Source of the DNA: Glandiceps talaboti
Lineage: Eukaryota; Hemichordata; Enteropneusta; Spengelidae
Length of the DNA: 64,000 nt
Direction of reading: 5' to 3'
Assembly (NCBI RefSeq): GCF_964340395.1
Contig: NC_135555.1
Span: 24,717,725 to 24,781,724, forward strand
The translations under genes and the position numbers were made by a program. Of the stretch, positions 36,623 to 48,635 are shown in pieces; the stretch's first letter is position 1; each line of letters opens with the position of its first letter. The notes under the pieces are model-generated. The model had not been told where the DNA came from, ran no database searches, and saw nothing but the letters and a program-made list of their open reading frames with translations.

Positions 36623-38690
36623 TTAATTTTGTAACAAATACTGTTTTAACTGAGATTTAAAAGTAGTCCTGGATTGTATTTTTTTAAATTCTTCAGGTAA
36701 GGAGTTCCAATGTTTTGCAGCTGCATACTGAAAATTGTGTTGCGTCAAAGTAAGATTTACTTTTGGAATGTAAAAGTTATCTCTCGTTGTATTCCGAGTG
36801 TGATACGTATTTGGTGGTGTGTTGAAATAGTCGTTAACTGTTTGCGGGAAGTGACCGGCCCTCAAATCAAAAATAAATAAAGAAGTATTAAATTTGCATT
36901 GCTGGTGGACACTTAGAATTCCTAGTTGCTGAAAAAGAGGGGAGGAGGGAGCACCAATATTTGAAAAAGTTATAAAGCGAATAACTTTCTTTTGAAGGTT
37001 TAAGATAGGCTTGAGAAATGTATTGTATGTATTGCCCCATATCTCTATACAATATGAGATATGGGGCAAGATCATAGAGTTATACAGCAGAAGAAGAGTA
37101 GATTTAGGTACGTAATAGCGAATTTTGGAAATTATGCCATTAATTGGAGAAATTGCTTTCCTAACTTTTTCAATGTGTGATGTCCAAAGCATATTTTGAT
37201 CTAAACACACGCCAAGATAATTGGTTGACGTTACTTGTGAAATTTGTGAGCGATTGATGCCCAGACTTCCCTCCGTTTTCACCAATCTTTGCGAAGTCTT
37301 AATAATCATGAAATTCGTTTTTTCTACATTGATAGTGAGCCTATTGGCGTCGCACCAGTCACAGACTTTCCTGAAGTCGAAATGGAGTTGATCAAGCTGA
37401 ATTATATTTGAGGGATTGTTGATAAATTGAAACAAGTTTGTGTCGTCGGCAAATAATCGAAATTCAAATGCATCAGTAGCGTTCACAATATCATTGATGT
37501 AAATCAGAAAGAGAAGGGGGCCTAAAATTGAGCCTTGTGGTACTCCACATTGTATTTCGCTATATGGCGAGGTAACATTATTTATACAGACACACTGCTT
37601 ACGCTGGGAGAGATAACTTTTAAACCAAAGTAAAGGCAAGCCTCTGACACTGTAGAAGAATACTATGGTCTATTGTGTCAAAGGCTTTCCGCAAATCAAT
37701 GAATATACCACATGTCAGATATCCATTGTCCAGCTTATTAGCAATACCAGTGATCAGGTCAACCAGGGCAAGCTTAGTACTGTGTTTTTTCCTGAAACTA
37801 AACTGAGTTTTGATGAGGATGTTGTATTTTTCAAAATATATAACAAGTTGATGATTGACAATAGATTCAAACACTTTACTGATTACGGGCAAAATTGAAA
37901 TGGGGCGATAATTGCCAACATCGCATGGCGAACCTTTTTTATAAATAGGTATTACCTTGGCAATCTTAAGTAGACTTGGAAAAATACCATTGTTTAGAGA
38001 ACAGTTAATTATATGTGTGAGAGGGCATGCAGTAATGTGAGCAGCATGTATAACTAAGAGGGGATTAATTGTGTCCTGACCGGTAGCTTTGCGGGGATCA
38101 AGCTTGAATATTTCTCCAAGGACGTCTTCTTCAGACACGGGGTGAAAGAAAAAGGAGTTGAGGTAGTTCCCATCCAGGTATTGTCTAAAGTCTTTGTTGC
38201 TTGTAATCTTTTGAGCAAGATTGGGCCAATACCAGTGAAATAATTATTGAATTCTTGAGTAATATCTCTTGTATTTGTTAAGCATGTGTTTCCAGGGTTG
38301 TTTGTAGTTAATTTATCGGGAGAACATTTGGTATGTGTTTTGTTCAACATCTCTTTAATAATAAGCCAAGTTTTGTTGGTGTTGCCAGAGGCATTTGAAA
38401 TTTTATTGGTGTAGTAGTTTTTCTTAGCCAACCTAAGGAGCTTCGTCAATGTATTCCTGTACCTAGTATACATATTTTTAATTTGGTTATTCCTTGGGTG
38501 ATTTTTCATTTTCGAGAAAAGTTTATGTTTTGTATGTATGGATGTAAATAAGCCCTTTGTGATCCAGGGTCTTTTAATTGACTTTTGTGTTCTTGTAAAT
38601 GTTTTTATTCGAAGATGTCTTCTGATAACAGTATGAAATAAATCATTAAAAATATTGTATGCTTCAGACGGATCTTCGCACATGTGGACT
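36623..38690 (-). pseudogene. LINE reverse transcriptase and C-terminal region, frameshifted
   Basis: A linker (MCEDPSEAYNIFNDLFHTVI; RPWITKGL) leads to KVIPIYKKG, NYRPISILPVISKVFE, FIDLRKAFDTIDH (motif A Asp), GVPQGSILGPLLFL and the FADDTNLF box with both catalytic Asp. The tail HISYCIEIWGN and KHWNSLPEEF is the usual end of these proteins. Frame breaks lie near 38140 and between TIDHSILLQ and LLWFKSYLS (about 37640). No intact protein is possible from this copy. Confidence 0.9.
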
Positions 38691-39711
38691 GGTTGCCAGG
38701 ATACATTGCTTAGGTCAGCTAAGAAGGCCTCTTTGTTGTAATTCCAGATATCGTAGGTGTGTGTTTTGGTACTGTTTTCAAAAACGTGATGCAGACTTTT
38801 AATAATGCCGAAAATTGGATAGTGGTCTGAAATGTCTGTTTCAATTGTACCGGACTCAATAAAGTGGTCAGTAATATTTGTGAGGTGTTAGTAACTCTGG
38901 TAGGGGTGTTAATTAATTGTGTCATATTGTGTGTATTCAGGAGAGTATTGTAATGAGTAACGGGTGGGCTATCTAAAGATGTGTCAATATTCATATCGCC
39001 AAGGACAATACAATCACGCCCGTTCACTGACACCTGATCAAGGCATGCTTCTAAACTGTCAATGAATTCATTAAAAGGTGTGTTGGGTCTTCTGTAGATA
39101 ACGCCTATAACAATCTTTTTGTTGTTGATCATAGTTTCCCCAAAGATGGATTCGCAGTGATTAATTTTACATGTGTTAATGCGAGAGAAGGACAACGAGT
39201 TGTGAAAATACAGAGCGACTCCACCACCTTGTGAGGCTTCACGATTACAAGTAACGAAAGTATAGGAAGGCAAATCATAAAGACAGCAATTTGAATCGGG
39301 ATGTAACCATGTTTCCGTTAGAGCTATAAAAAGAAAATTTTGATCTAACATGCTTAGAAAGTTAACAAAGCTATCAAAGTTTTTTGTAAGGGATCTGACA
39401 TTGCAATGTAGGAAAGAACATGAACTGTTTAAAAGATTTCTATCAGAATTGAACTGGTTGACGGTGCAAGACTTACAGCTGTATTTGACTATGACTTCTT
39501 CGTTCATCATGAAATGACTGACATACTTAGAGAATAAGTAATCGAAAAATGTGTTTTTAATGTGCATTAAGTTAGTTTTGTTTGTTTGATATGCTTGTGT
39601 GTTTTGTATTCTTGAATTTTTCATTTTTAGGAGCCTGTAAATGGGACTTGCCGGCCTTCCGTGAAATAAATAAATAAACTGTATGTCAACGAGTTGAGTA
39701 ATTGGTAACAA
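38690..39711 (-). pseudogene. LINE apurinic-type endonuclease domain, frameshifted
   Basis: Endonuclease motifs appear in order: FLHCNVRSLTKNFDSF (catalytic Asn), ALTETWLHPD (Glu), GGGVALYFHNSL, VIGVIYRRPN and CIVLGDMNID (D-x-N). After a frame change near 38875 the terminal motif ISDHYPIFGII (Ser-Asp-His) follows in another frame. All catalytic signatures survive, so the inactivation is recent or limited to indels. It nicks target DNA to prime reverse transcription in intact relatives. Confidence 0.87.
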
Positions 39712-39720
39712 AATACAACA

Positions 39721-40186
39721 CCTTATTATTCCAAGACAATAGCCCCCGTCACCACGTCCTGGTTTTCACATAATTTTATACATTACACTTTCATTCAAAC
39801 GGGGGTCGACACATACATTCATAATTCATCAACAATACCGGTGCTTATCCGTCATTGCACGCATTTAGCGAGGAACGCTAGTCTATACCTTCATTACACA
39901 GTGTTCACCCCTGTGCACGTTACATAAGTTTGTATTCCTGTAAAATAAAAGAATGTGGAGAAATCAACTCCGGACTTTTGATTGGTTGTTTGTCAAATGT
40001 AACACGTGTACTCCCTGTCAAGTGATTGACCAATTTGAAACAAACAACACCTAACTAGTCTTACAAACACAATAGTTTTCCCTGCCACCACCTTTAAAGT
40101 GCACCTGGAGGGGTAGAGGAAAATTTTGATCCTCTAGGTCTGATTGGTTCATGGTTCTCGACAGGAATCTAACATCTTGGGTTGGG
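39721..40186. promoter_or_regulatory. Candidate promoter region of the 195-codon ORF, with CCAAT boxes
   Basis: Several ATTGG/CCAAT pentamers are present: GATTGG at about 39979, GATTGACCAAT at about 40023-40033 and GATTGG at 40142-40147. They lie 40 bp to 210 bp upstream of a TATATAAA box (40187-40194). This CCAAT-plus-TATA layout resembles metazoan core promoters. No repeats are recognised here. Confidence 0.45.
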
Positions 40187-40194
40187 TATATAAA
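40187..40194 (+). promoter_or_regulatory. TATA box TATATAAA
   Basis: It lies in the context GGGTATATAAATGACGC, 57 bp before the ATG at 40251. That would place a start site at about 40217 and leave a 5' leader of about 35 nt without another ATG. Confidence 0.5.
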
Positions 40195-40250
40195 TGACGC
40201 GTGATACATTTTCAAACTGTCTTTGCGACTCCAGCAAACGATAAACAAAG

Positions 40251-40838
40251 ATGGATACTGGTATTGTGCTGCTCACCCTGGTCTATGTCGTCATAGTATA
40301 TGTCCGAAGCCTTGTACTGCTGAGAGTGGATGATAGAAGAATATTCCGATGTTTGGTATGGGTCCTGGATGCTGTATGCTGTCTACTTCGCTCACTGGTC
40401 GAAAAGAGGAAGTTGGAAGGAAAAATTGCAATGTGTATCACCGTATGGATGCTGTGTTTGCTTCAGATGTTTGTTCGCTGTACAATAGAGACTGTTCGAG
40501 AATGGAAGTCAATGGTTTGCGTATTGGTTCGTCAATTTATCATGGTTTGGTCCCTGCGAGAACGTCGAAGGATGGTATATGAGATAAGTCGGTTTGCTAT
40601 GTTTGTTCTTTCTGCTGCATTTGGGCCCGTTGTATGGGAATGGGGGCCATGGTGGCAATTTCGGCGCGGTACCTTTTTTGGCGGGAAGGTGGCGGCCCGG
40701 GTTGACAGGTTAGGATTTAGACGGTTTTGTCAGGAGGAAAGTTTGTCATTGGTTGTTCAAGTGGCACAGACTGTAATATTCCCCATTTTCGAAAACATTA
40801 AGAACGCAAAATACATATCAAAATTTATCTACGAATAA
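40251..40838 (+). CDS. Uncharacterised intronless ORF, 195 codons, hydrophobic and Arg/Trp-rich
   Basis: The ATG has a favourable context (AAAGATGG), a TATA box lies 57 bp upstream, and the stop TAA (40836-40838) overlaps AATAAA (40834-40839). The product begins MDTGIVLLTLVYVVIVYV, a possible signal anchor. It has further hydrophobic stretches (AMCITVWMLCLLQMF; FAMFVLSAAFGPVVW) separated by Arg-rich stretches (VRSLVLLRVDDRRIF; SLRERRRMVYEISR). It shows no domain I recognise. It lies alone between a LINE and a satellite, with no sign of splicing. It could be an orphan gene, part of an unknown mobile element, or a chance ORF. The combination of promoter, start and poly(A) signal is the only support. 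Confidence 0.4.
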   Translation: MDTGIVLLTLVYVVIVYVRSLVLLRVDDRRIFRCLVWVLDAVCCLLRSLVEKRKLEGKIAMCITVWMLCLLQMFVRCTIETVREWKSMVCVLVRQFIMVWSLRERRRMVYEISRFAMFVLSAAFGPVVWEWGPWWQFRRGTFFGGKVAARVDRLGFRRFCQEESLSLVVQVAQTVIFPIFENIKNAKYISKFIYE

Positions 40839-40839
40839 A

Positions 40840-41682
40840 AAATACAAATCAAAATTTATCGACAAACAAATTTGAATAGATACGTCATACATAGTCATGT
40901 ACACAAAGTTGTTCTCGGGTACCCAGATTCCTATAAATCCAGCCACCTCCGGTATACACATTTCTTTCACAACCGAAACAATTGTATTTTGCCATGTTCA
41001 AATGAAAAATCATTGATGTTTATATTAGACTATTTACGAAACACAAACTTGAAAACCATAATTGCCTATAACCACAGAAAACCACTTCTATTTAGGGTCC
41101 CATACTAAAGTTACCCCAAAACTAGTAAACCAAATGTAAACTTAAAATAGGTTGTTCCTAGAAATACAGACTGTGCCACTTCTAATTAGGGTTCCCATTC
41201 TAAAATTAACAACTTTCGCAAAAACTAGTTAACTAAATGTAAACTTAAAATAGATTGTTTCTAGAAATACTGACTGTGCCACTTCTAATTAGGATTAAAG
41301 TTTTCGTAAAATCTAGTTAGTTAGTTTTTTTTCAAGAAATACAAAGTTGAATCGAAATATTTCTTTCATTAAAATGCTAATCATACAAAATTAAAACCCG
41401 TGTATTTTGCTCTGCAGCGCATATTTTTTTCATTCATGTTACAAATTTAAGAGTTATTTCCGTAAAGACATTCTTCTTTGAAGATGATGAAAAAGATAAG
41501 TTTGTTTACAATATTACAAATATAGCTAATAACCACATAACAACCAACAATGTGAACCAAATTTATTTTTCGTTTTGTGATGGTCAGAACATTCATAAAT
41601 TACAATACAAAATAATGTCACCGCTTCAGTTATACCCATGGTATAGTGATCAAATATATGTGTCTCAAAACCAAATTAAGGC
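40840..41682. other. AT-rich spacer with two diverged duplications
   Basis: Degenerate direct copies of a segment of about 110 bp (CCACTTCTA.TTAGGGT.CC, AAACTAGT.AA, AAATGTAAACTTAAAATAG, TTTCTAGAAATAC.GACTGTG) occur from about 41083 to 41320. No gene is seen. Confidence 0.6.
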
Positions 41683-44280
41683 TTATGATCTCATCTTTTT
41701 GGTCAAAGATCTATCATTAGATTAAGATGCATTCTGGATGTGTTTATCTCATCAGTGATATGCAAATTAGGGCTAAAAAGACTCAAACTAAAAGAAAGTC
41801 TATAACAAGATGATCCAATCAGTAATATGCAAATTAGTGCCTAATAATGTCTTTTTGGTCAAAATTCTATCATTAGATTAAGATGTATTCTTGATGTGTT
41901 TATCTCATTAGTGATATGCAAATTAAGGCTAAAGAGACTAAAACTAAGTCTATATTTACAAAAAGTCTATAACAAGATGATCTAATCAGTAATATGCAAA
42001 TTAGTGCCTAATAATGTGTCTTTTTCATCAAAAATCTATCATTAGATTAAGATGTATTCTGGATGTGTTTATCTCATCAGTGATATGCAAATTAGGGCTA
42101 AGAAGGCTAAAAATAAAAGAAAGTCTATAACAAGATGATCCAATCAGTAATATGCAAATTAGTGCCTAATAATATGTCTTTTTGGTCAAAATTCTATCAT
42201 TAGATTCAGATGTATTCTTGATGTGTTTATCTCATCACTTATATGCAAATTAGGGCTAAAAAGACTAAAACTAAAAGTCTATATTTACAAAAAGTCTATA
42301 ACAAGATGATCCAATCAGTAATATGCAAATTAGTGCCTAATAATGAGTCTTTTTGATCAAAAGTCTATCATTAGATTAAGATGTATTCTTGATGTGTTTA
42401 TCTCATCAGTGATATGCAAATTAGGGCTAAAAAGACTAACAATAAAATAGTCTATAACAAGATGATCCAATCAGTAATATGCAAATTAGTGCCTAATAAT
42501 GTGTCTTTTTGGTCAAAATTCTATCATTAGATTAAGATGTATTCTTGATGTGTTTATCTCATTAGTGATATGCAAATTAGGCCTAAAAAGACTAAAACTA
42601 AGTCTATATTTACAAAGTCTATAACAAGATGATCCAATCAGTAATATGCAAATTAGTGCCTAATAACGTGTCTTTTTGGTCAAAAGTCTATCATTAGATT
42701 AAGATGTATTCTTGATGTGTTTATCTCATCACTGATATGCAAATTAGGGCTAAAAAGACTCAAACTAAAAGAAAGTCTATAACAAGATGATCCAATCAGT
42801 AATATGCAAATTAGTGTCTAATAATGTGTCTTTTAGGTCAAAAGTCTATCATTAGATTAAGATGTACTCTTGATGTGTTTATCTCATCAGTGGTATGCAA
42901 ATTAGGGCTAAAAAGACTCAAACTAAAAGAAAGTCTATAACAAGATGATCCAATCAGTAATATGCAAATTAGTGCCTAATAATATGTCTTTTTGGTCAAA
43001 ATTCTATCATTAGATTAAGATGTAATTTTGATGTGTTTATCTCATTAGTGATATGCAAATTAGGGCTACAAAGACTAAAACTAAAAGTCTATATTTATAA
43101 AGTCCATAACAAGATGATTCAATCAGTAATATGCAAATTAGTGCCTAATAACGTGTCTTTTTGGTCAAAAGTCTATCATTAGATTAAGATGTATTCTTGA
43201 TGTGTTTATCTCATCACTGATATGCAAATTAGGGCTAAAAAGACTCAAACTAAAAGAAAGTCTATAACAAGATGATCCAATCAGTAATATGCAAATTAGT
43301 GTCTAATAATGTGTCTTTTTGGTCAAAAGTCTATCGTTAGATTAAGATGTACTCTTGATGTGTTTATCTCATCAGTGATATGCAAATTAGGGCCTAAAAG
43401 ACTCAAACTAAAAGAAAGTCTATAACAAGATGATCCAATCAGTAATATGCAAATTAGTGCCTAATAATATGTCTTTTTGGTCAAAATTCTATCATTAGAT
43501 TAAGATGTAATTTTGATGTGTTTATCTCATTAGTGATATGCAAATTAGGGCTAAAAAGACTAAAACTAAAAGTCTATATTTATAAAGTCTATAACAAGAT
43601 GATCCAATCAGTAATATGCAAATTAGTGCCTAATAACGTGTCTTTTTGGTCAAAAGTCTATCATTAGATTTAGATGTATTCTTAATACCATGATCTCATC
43701 GGTGATATGCAAATTAGGGCTAAAAAGCCTCAAACTAAAAGTCTATATTTACAAAACGTCTATAACAAGATGATCTCTTCAGTGATATGCAAATTAGGGG
43801 CTAATAATGTGGCTTTTTGGTCAAAAGTCTATCATTAGTTTAAGATGTATTCTTAATACTATGATCTCATTGATGATATGCAAATTAGGGCTAAAAAGCC
43901 TAAAACTAAAGGTCTTTATTTAAAAAAGTCTATAATAAGATGATCCAATCAGTAATATGCAAATTAGTGCCTAAAAATGTGTCTTTATGGTAAAAAATCT
44001 ATCATTAGTTTAAGATGTATTCTTGATGTGTTTATCTCATCAGTGATATGCAAATTAGGGCTATAAAGACTAAAACTAAGTCTATATTTACAAAAGGTCT
44101 ATAACACGATCCAATCAGTGATATGTAAATTATGATCTAAAAATGTCTTTTTGGTTGTCTATAATTAGATTAAGATGTATTCTTGATATGATAATTTCAT
44201 CAGTGATATGCAAATTAGGGCTAAAAAGACTACAACTAAAAATCTGTAATTACAAAAAGTCTATAACATGATGATCCCCG
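41683..44280. repeat. Satellite of about 158 bp with POU octamers, about 16 copies
   Basis: The unit (158 bp, up to about 170 in copies with an extra TCTATATTTACAAAAAG) is dimeric. One half begins AATCAGTAATATGCAAATTA then GTGCCTAATAAT. The other begins CATCAGTGATATGCAAATTA then GGGCTAAAAAG. Each half contains ATGCAAAT, the octamer bound by POU/Oct proteins, so the array holds roughly 30 copies. Divergence increases towards the right end. Confidence 0.95.
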
Positions 44281-44774
44281 AGCACTGAGCAAGGACCATT
44301 AGTTTTTCACCATTAGAGTAGTTTTTGTTACATGGGAGGAGTTTAAAAAAAACGTTTTTATAAGAGAACTACCGTCTCCCTCATTAACCTCTGTAAAAAA
44401 TAAATAAAATAAAAGCTGTAAAAATATAACTGGTGTAAACCAAAATGCTCCTGTAGGTTGCAATTGGTTTTGCTAAATTAAAACTGAATCATAAAAGTAC
44501 AAAATATTATGGTTTACCACACTTGTGTTTCTCTCTCAATCAGAGATCACAATGTTTAGAAAAGGGAATAGAATTCATCCAGCAAAAGCACTTTTAGTCC
44601 CCCAAAGTGAGTGACTATTACAATGGGCTCAGACTTCCAATATCTGATTTCTTTCAAAACTGGCACAAAGGTGACATGTCATTCGGAAAATATGCCATAT
44701 TTGTCATCAAAAATCAATATTTTCTGCATAATTAATCATAAAACAAGCTTTATTTTGAAACCTGGCCTTGAGCT
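44281..44774. other. Spacer with a dispersed repeat fragment
   Basis: Sequence at about 44638-44680 resembles 31645-31690 (CCAATATCTGATTTCTTTCA-like). Otherwise nothing is recognised. Confidence 0.5.
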
Positions 44775-45985
44775 CCCATGGACTATACGGGGAAGGTCTG
44801 CTGTAAAGTCTGTATGCATATGTCATAAGGTACATGTACATGTATGATATAGGGTATATACTTTTCTAGGCGAGAAGATTTTGGATAACCCTGCCCATCT
44901 AGACTGGTTGATTTTATTTTAATTGTAGTTCAAAATATTGATATATTTTTCAAAATAATTCTTACAATTGCTAAAAGTAAGATTTCATTTCTCAAAAAAT
45001 TAATTATTTTTGATCAGTTTTTAGGTATTACATCATATGAACTACCGTCTGCATGTATTATAGACCTGTATAGTATGTATTTTGAGTGATACAGTTGGTA
45101 TAAGAAAGAGTCAGACCATTTTTAGGGTGTGTAGTATGACAACAGTTTGGTTTTTGGGGGTTTCAACATAGCCTCCCTATGTCATTTCACAAAGAGTTGC
45201 CCACCTCATCCTGGGATATATGGTCATGTGAACAAAATTAATGAAAGTGGTTTATTTTGCGAATACTAGTTCAAAGAAGCACACTTTAGATAAATTTTCT
45301 TTGCCGGCCCTACTATTAAATTCTATCTTAATAACAATAATGATAATAATAATAATAATAACTTTAGGGTAATAATAATAACATATAATAAATAATCACT
45401 AATAAGTAATAAATACTAATATAATAAATACTAATGTATGATAAATACTAATATATAATAAATACTAATATATAGTAAATAAGCACATAATTAGGCACCA
45501 ATGACTGTTAATTTCTAATTCTCCTTTCATAATTAATTGCACTTAAAGTTGAAATAGTATTGGCATTATGGATTACTCTCATTAAACATGTTCATATGAC
45601 AGGACAACTCTGTGTGAAATGATACTAGGAGGCTTTGCTAAGATTACCAAGCCCTTACTGTTGTCATACTACATACCCAAAAATGGAGACACTTTCTAAT
45701 ACCAACTTTATAGCACAAAATAGATACTCTACAGATCTATGATAGATACAGGCGGCAGTTTGTACGATGAAATAGCTAAAAACTGACCAAATTAATTGTC
45801 TTTTGGAAAATGAAATCTCACTTTTAAGAATTGTAATAATGTTTTGAAATTTATAGATTTATTCTAAGCTGCAACTGAAGCAAAATCTATCAGTCCAGCT
45901 GAGCAGGGTTTTCCAAAGTTTTCCAGCCCAGAAAAGTATACAAAAAAACACTGCTTTCCAGCAGACCTTTCCCACCTATGGGAGT
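44775..45985. repeat. Large imperfect inverted repeat (arms about 420-460 bp)
   Basis: The left arm 44775-45240 and right arm 45570-45985 are inverted copies. Paired landmarks include CTCCCAT/ATGGGAG, GGTCTGCTG/CAGCAGACC, AACCCTGC/GCAGGGTT, TCAGTTTTTAG/CTAAAAACTGA, GTAGTATGACAACAGT/ACTGTTGTCATACTAC and GTCATTTCACA/TGTGAAATGA. The loop (about 45240-45570) is AT-rich with (AAT)n. The arms have diverged by perhaps a quarter of positions, so this is an old foldback element or inverted duplication. Confidence 0.85.
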
Positions 45986-46961
45986 TGTGCACCCCCCCCC
46001 CCCCTCCCATATTACTTCTGCAAAAAAATTTTAATTCTCTGAGATAGGACAAAAATACACATTTTGATAACACATACAAATTCTACCCACTTTATGCAAC
46101 TTTAGTCAGTTATTATTTCATAATCAATTTAATAGTATAAAAATGTTTTTGCTTGACTTATTCTCATTGGCTTTTCTAACCATTGGGGTCGATTTTTCAG
46201 GGAGAAACAGTAGAACAATAAAAAATCAATTAATTATACTGTATTTGCAAATTTATACACACAGTTCTTTCTTTATAGTGGTTTCCCAAACCTGGGCAAG
46301 TTTACCTTCGTCAAGATTTGATTTCTTCCTTTCACCCCATTTCATAAAAAAATATTGTCTACAAATTATAACCTTGAAAATTTAATATCAACCATATGGG
46401 AGCACTTTGGTAAATGTAATTTATATTGAATGTATTTTTTCATTATTTTATTAAATAAAACACAATATATTAACCAAACTGTATTAATACAATTTCCATG
46501 CAAGTTTATTTTCAGGAAGCCAGGCTCGACAAAGATGGACAAATGATGGAAAATGTGAGTCAAAAAACTGTCTTTTTAATATTTAATATGTTTATACATT
46601 GAAAGTTAGATTTAGAAACTTTATTTCTATTTGATTGTCATGTCTGCAATATAAAATAAATTTAGAAAATAATATAATTGCATTGTGAGTGAATACTTCA
46701 ATTCTTATACTATTTCTTAAATTTCTTTCTTTTAGCCTGTGGTGATAAGAAGACCCAAGACTGATCGATGTATTTGATTATTACGATACTGATGTGTATT
46801 TTGCATTTATGTATATCTATTAAAATGTAATTTATGTATTGAAATGAATTTTTAAGTTATTTTATTAGTAGAACTTTTGGAGGAGTTTAGAAGAACAGAA
46901 AAACAGTTTCAGACATCAGCACCAAGTAAGTTTTTTGAGTTTTTTTTAGTTTGTATGGCTG
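45986..46961. other. Spacer with two weak candidate terminal exons
   Basis: A candidate exon at 46516-46554 (TATTTTCAG before, GTGAGT after) could join 46736-46764 (TTCTTTTAG before) to read SQARQRWTNDGKSCGDKKTQ and a stop, with ATTAAA at 46819. No upstream exon was found, and in other frames the same segments also read open. I do not call a gene. Confidence 0.25.
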
Positions 46962-48138
46962 CATGAATGATTGCTCTTTTAACTATCCCACCTCACCCCT
47001 TCCAACATACGTACATCAAATACACTATCATTTTTGCGTCTCCGGCACCAATTGTCATATCTGCGCCATCATCTACCTCGCGTTTCGGTCCGCAGTCTTC
47101 GCTGCACATGATCATATATTACATATTGACATACACAAACAGCACTCCTCGATTTTTGTTATCCCTTTCTGTACGTCTGGTTTCTTGTGGATTTTGGTTT
47201 TCTCTGACTAGGTGGGTCTCTAGGGTTGATTACTTTGTTGTTTGGTTGGTTGGTTGGTCGGTCGGTTGGTCGGTTGGTTGGTTGGTTGGCAATGGTTGGT
47301 TGGTTAGTCCTTTGTAGGTTTTACATATTTTTCACTTGCTGTCTATGGCCTTAATCTCTCATACCAACACACATAAACCTCACAAACCTCCGCCGTGTCG
47401 CCGCCATCTCTATTACTGCCGTGTCGCCATCTTTATTTGCCATCACCGTTGTGCGTCATATTCATTACAACAATACAATAAAGTTCCCCATTCATTTTAA
47501 CTTTCTGTACGTATGTTTGTATGGTTTAGAGTTATAATGGCACATTCCATTACAACTCTTCATATTCGCAGTCAAGCATGTGCATGTATGTTAACCCTCT
47601 CCCCCCAAAAAAAACAAACAAAAAGTATGTGTCCTTGTATGGTGATTCAAATTGGCAACAAAGAATTGCTTGGCAGCGATGACACCCCTAGCATTGACTA
47701 GATAATATGGATTTTAGAGTAATCAATTTCCAATGCGGCCTAAATTCAACTGCATACAGAGCTCAGTAGAGCTATCAAACATTTAATCCTCTTTTTATCA
47801 GGGGGGTGGGTTGGTCAATTTCACTACAAACATTCAAATTAAACTCTCAAATCCAGGGGACCATATAGCCAGAATTACCATACGAGTATGACTACATTCT
47901 CAGTCTAAATAATTGTTGGCATAAAAATGCTACTAATGACTGAGTGAATTTAAGGTACTGTCGTCTTTAGTGTATCCATGGCTGTGTATTTCAAGGCAAT
48001 ATCTATTATATGGTACGTCTACAGAATATCAAGTATACATCACTTACACCTAAAAGCTATGAATGGTAAGCGTCATCTAGAAGTTCTTTACTTATCTTTG
48101 CTGTTCATCTACAATTGATCTGTGCTGTCATGAACACA
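46962..48138. repeat. Diverged 1.2-kb dispersed repeat, copy 1
   Basis: It matches 49722-50868 in the same orientation along its length. Shared blocks include CATATTACATAT, GAGTTATAATGGCAC, GTCAAGCAT, AAAGAATTGCTTGGCAGC then GATACCCCTAGCATTG, ACTAGATAATATGGA, CAGAGCTCAGT, TTCAAGGCAAT, TCTATTA and ATATCAAGT.TACATCAC. A (GGTT)n run (47232-47310) is specific to this copy. No protein is evident. Confidence 0.78.
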
Positions 48139-48635
48139 GATGAAAAGTGATGTAGCCTCAAATATTCATCTGAAAGTTGTTCATAAACTGATAAATTTTC
48201 ATCAAGTCTTCATCAAAGACAGTCTTCAATATTTCAACTTACTAGCCAAGTCAAATTCAGAATTTTTTATGACAAATATGGCCAATATTTTGTCATCATT
48301 GCAAAGGTCACAAAACAAAGCAATGACAAGGTCTCAAAGCTCATTATAAATAAAATGGGTATTAAGTCATTTAATTTAGGTTTCTATGTATTAAGCCGCC
48401 AGACTGAGCTTGTGCACAAAATGTGAAGTTTGACATTTGTGCCAGGCTTGGTTGAAATTGGTCTATGCATCTCTGCTGTATACTGTGCACTATGATTAAT
48501 GTTTGGCTATTTGACCTTGAAGATACAGGTCGAGGTCAAAGGTCGAGGTCTCAGAAAGACCATTATCAATAATATGGATATGGATAATATAACACTCAAA
48601 GTGGGTCACTATTACACACTTCAATAATAGCACTC
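48139..48635. other. Spacer between repeat blocks
   Basis: No gene or repeat is recognised. A short GAGGTCAAAGGTCGAGGTC duplication lies near 48530. GAGGTCAAAGGTC contains a DR1-like AGGTCAAAGGTC nuclear-receptor half-site pair, a chance-level observation. Confidence 0.45.

Larger units (their letters stand above)
36300..39720 (-). mobile_element. CR1/L2/Jockey-type LINE, frameshifted copy
   Basis: Read on the - strand, the order is endonuclease, linker, reverse transcriptase, C-terminal region and a 3' UTR of about 300 bp. The 3' UTR ends near GTTTGTGGCAAATAAAATAC at about 36310. No gag-like ORF1 is seen, so the copy is probably 5'-truncated near 39.7 kb. The coding frame is broken at about 38875, 38140 and 37640. 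The next sequence upstream (from about 39720 to higher coordinates) is unrelated. Clade assignment would need alignment. The APE-type endonuclease rules out R2-type elements. Confidence 0.88.

Noticed and set aside
48525-48555. DR1-like nuclear receptor element AGGTCAAAGGTC
   Set aside because: A single short match in a non-coding spacer with no gene nearby. Expected by chance at this scale.
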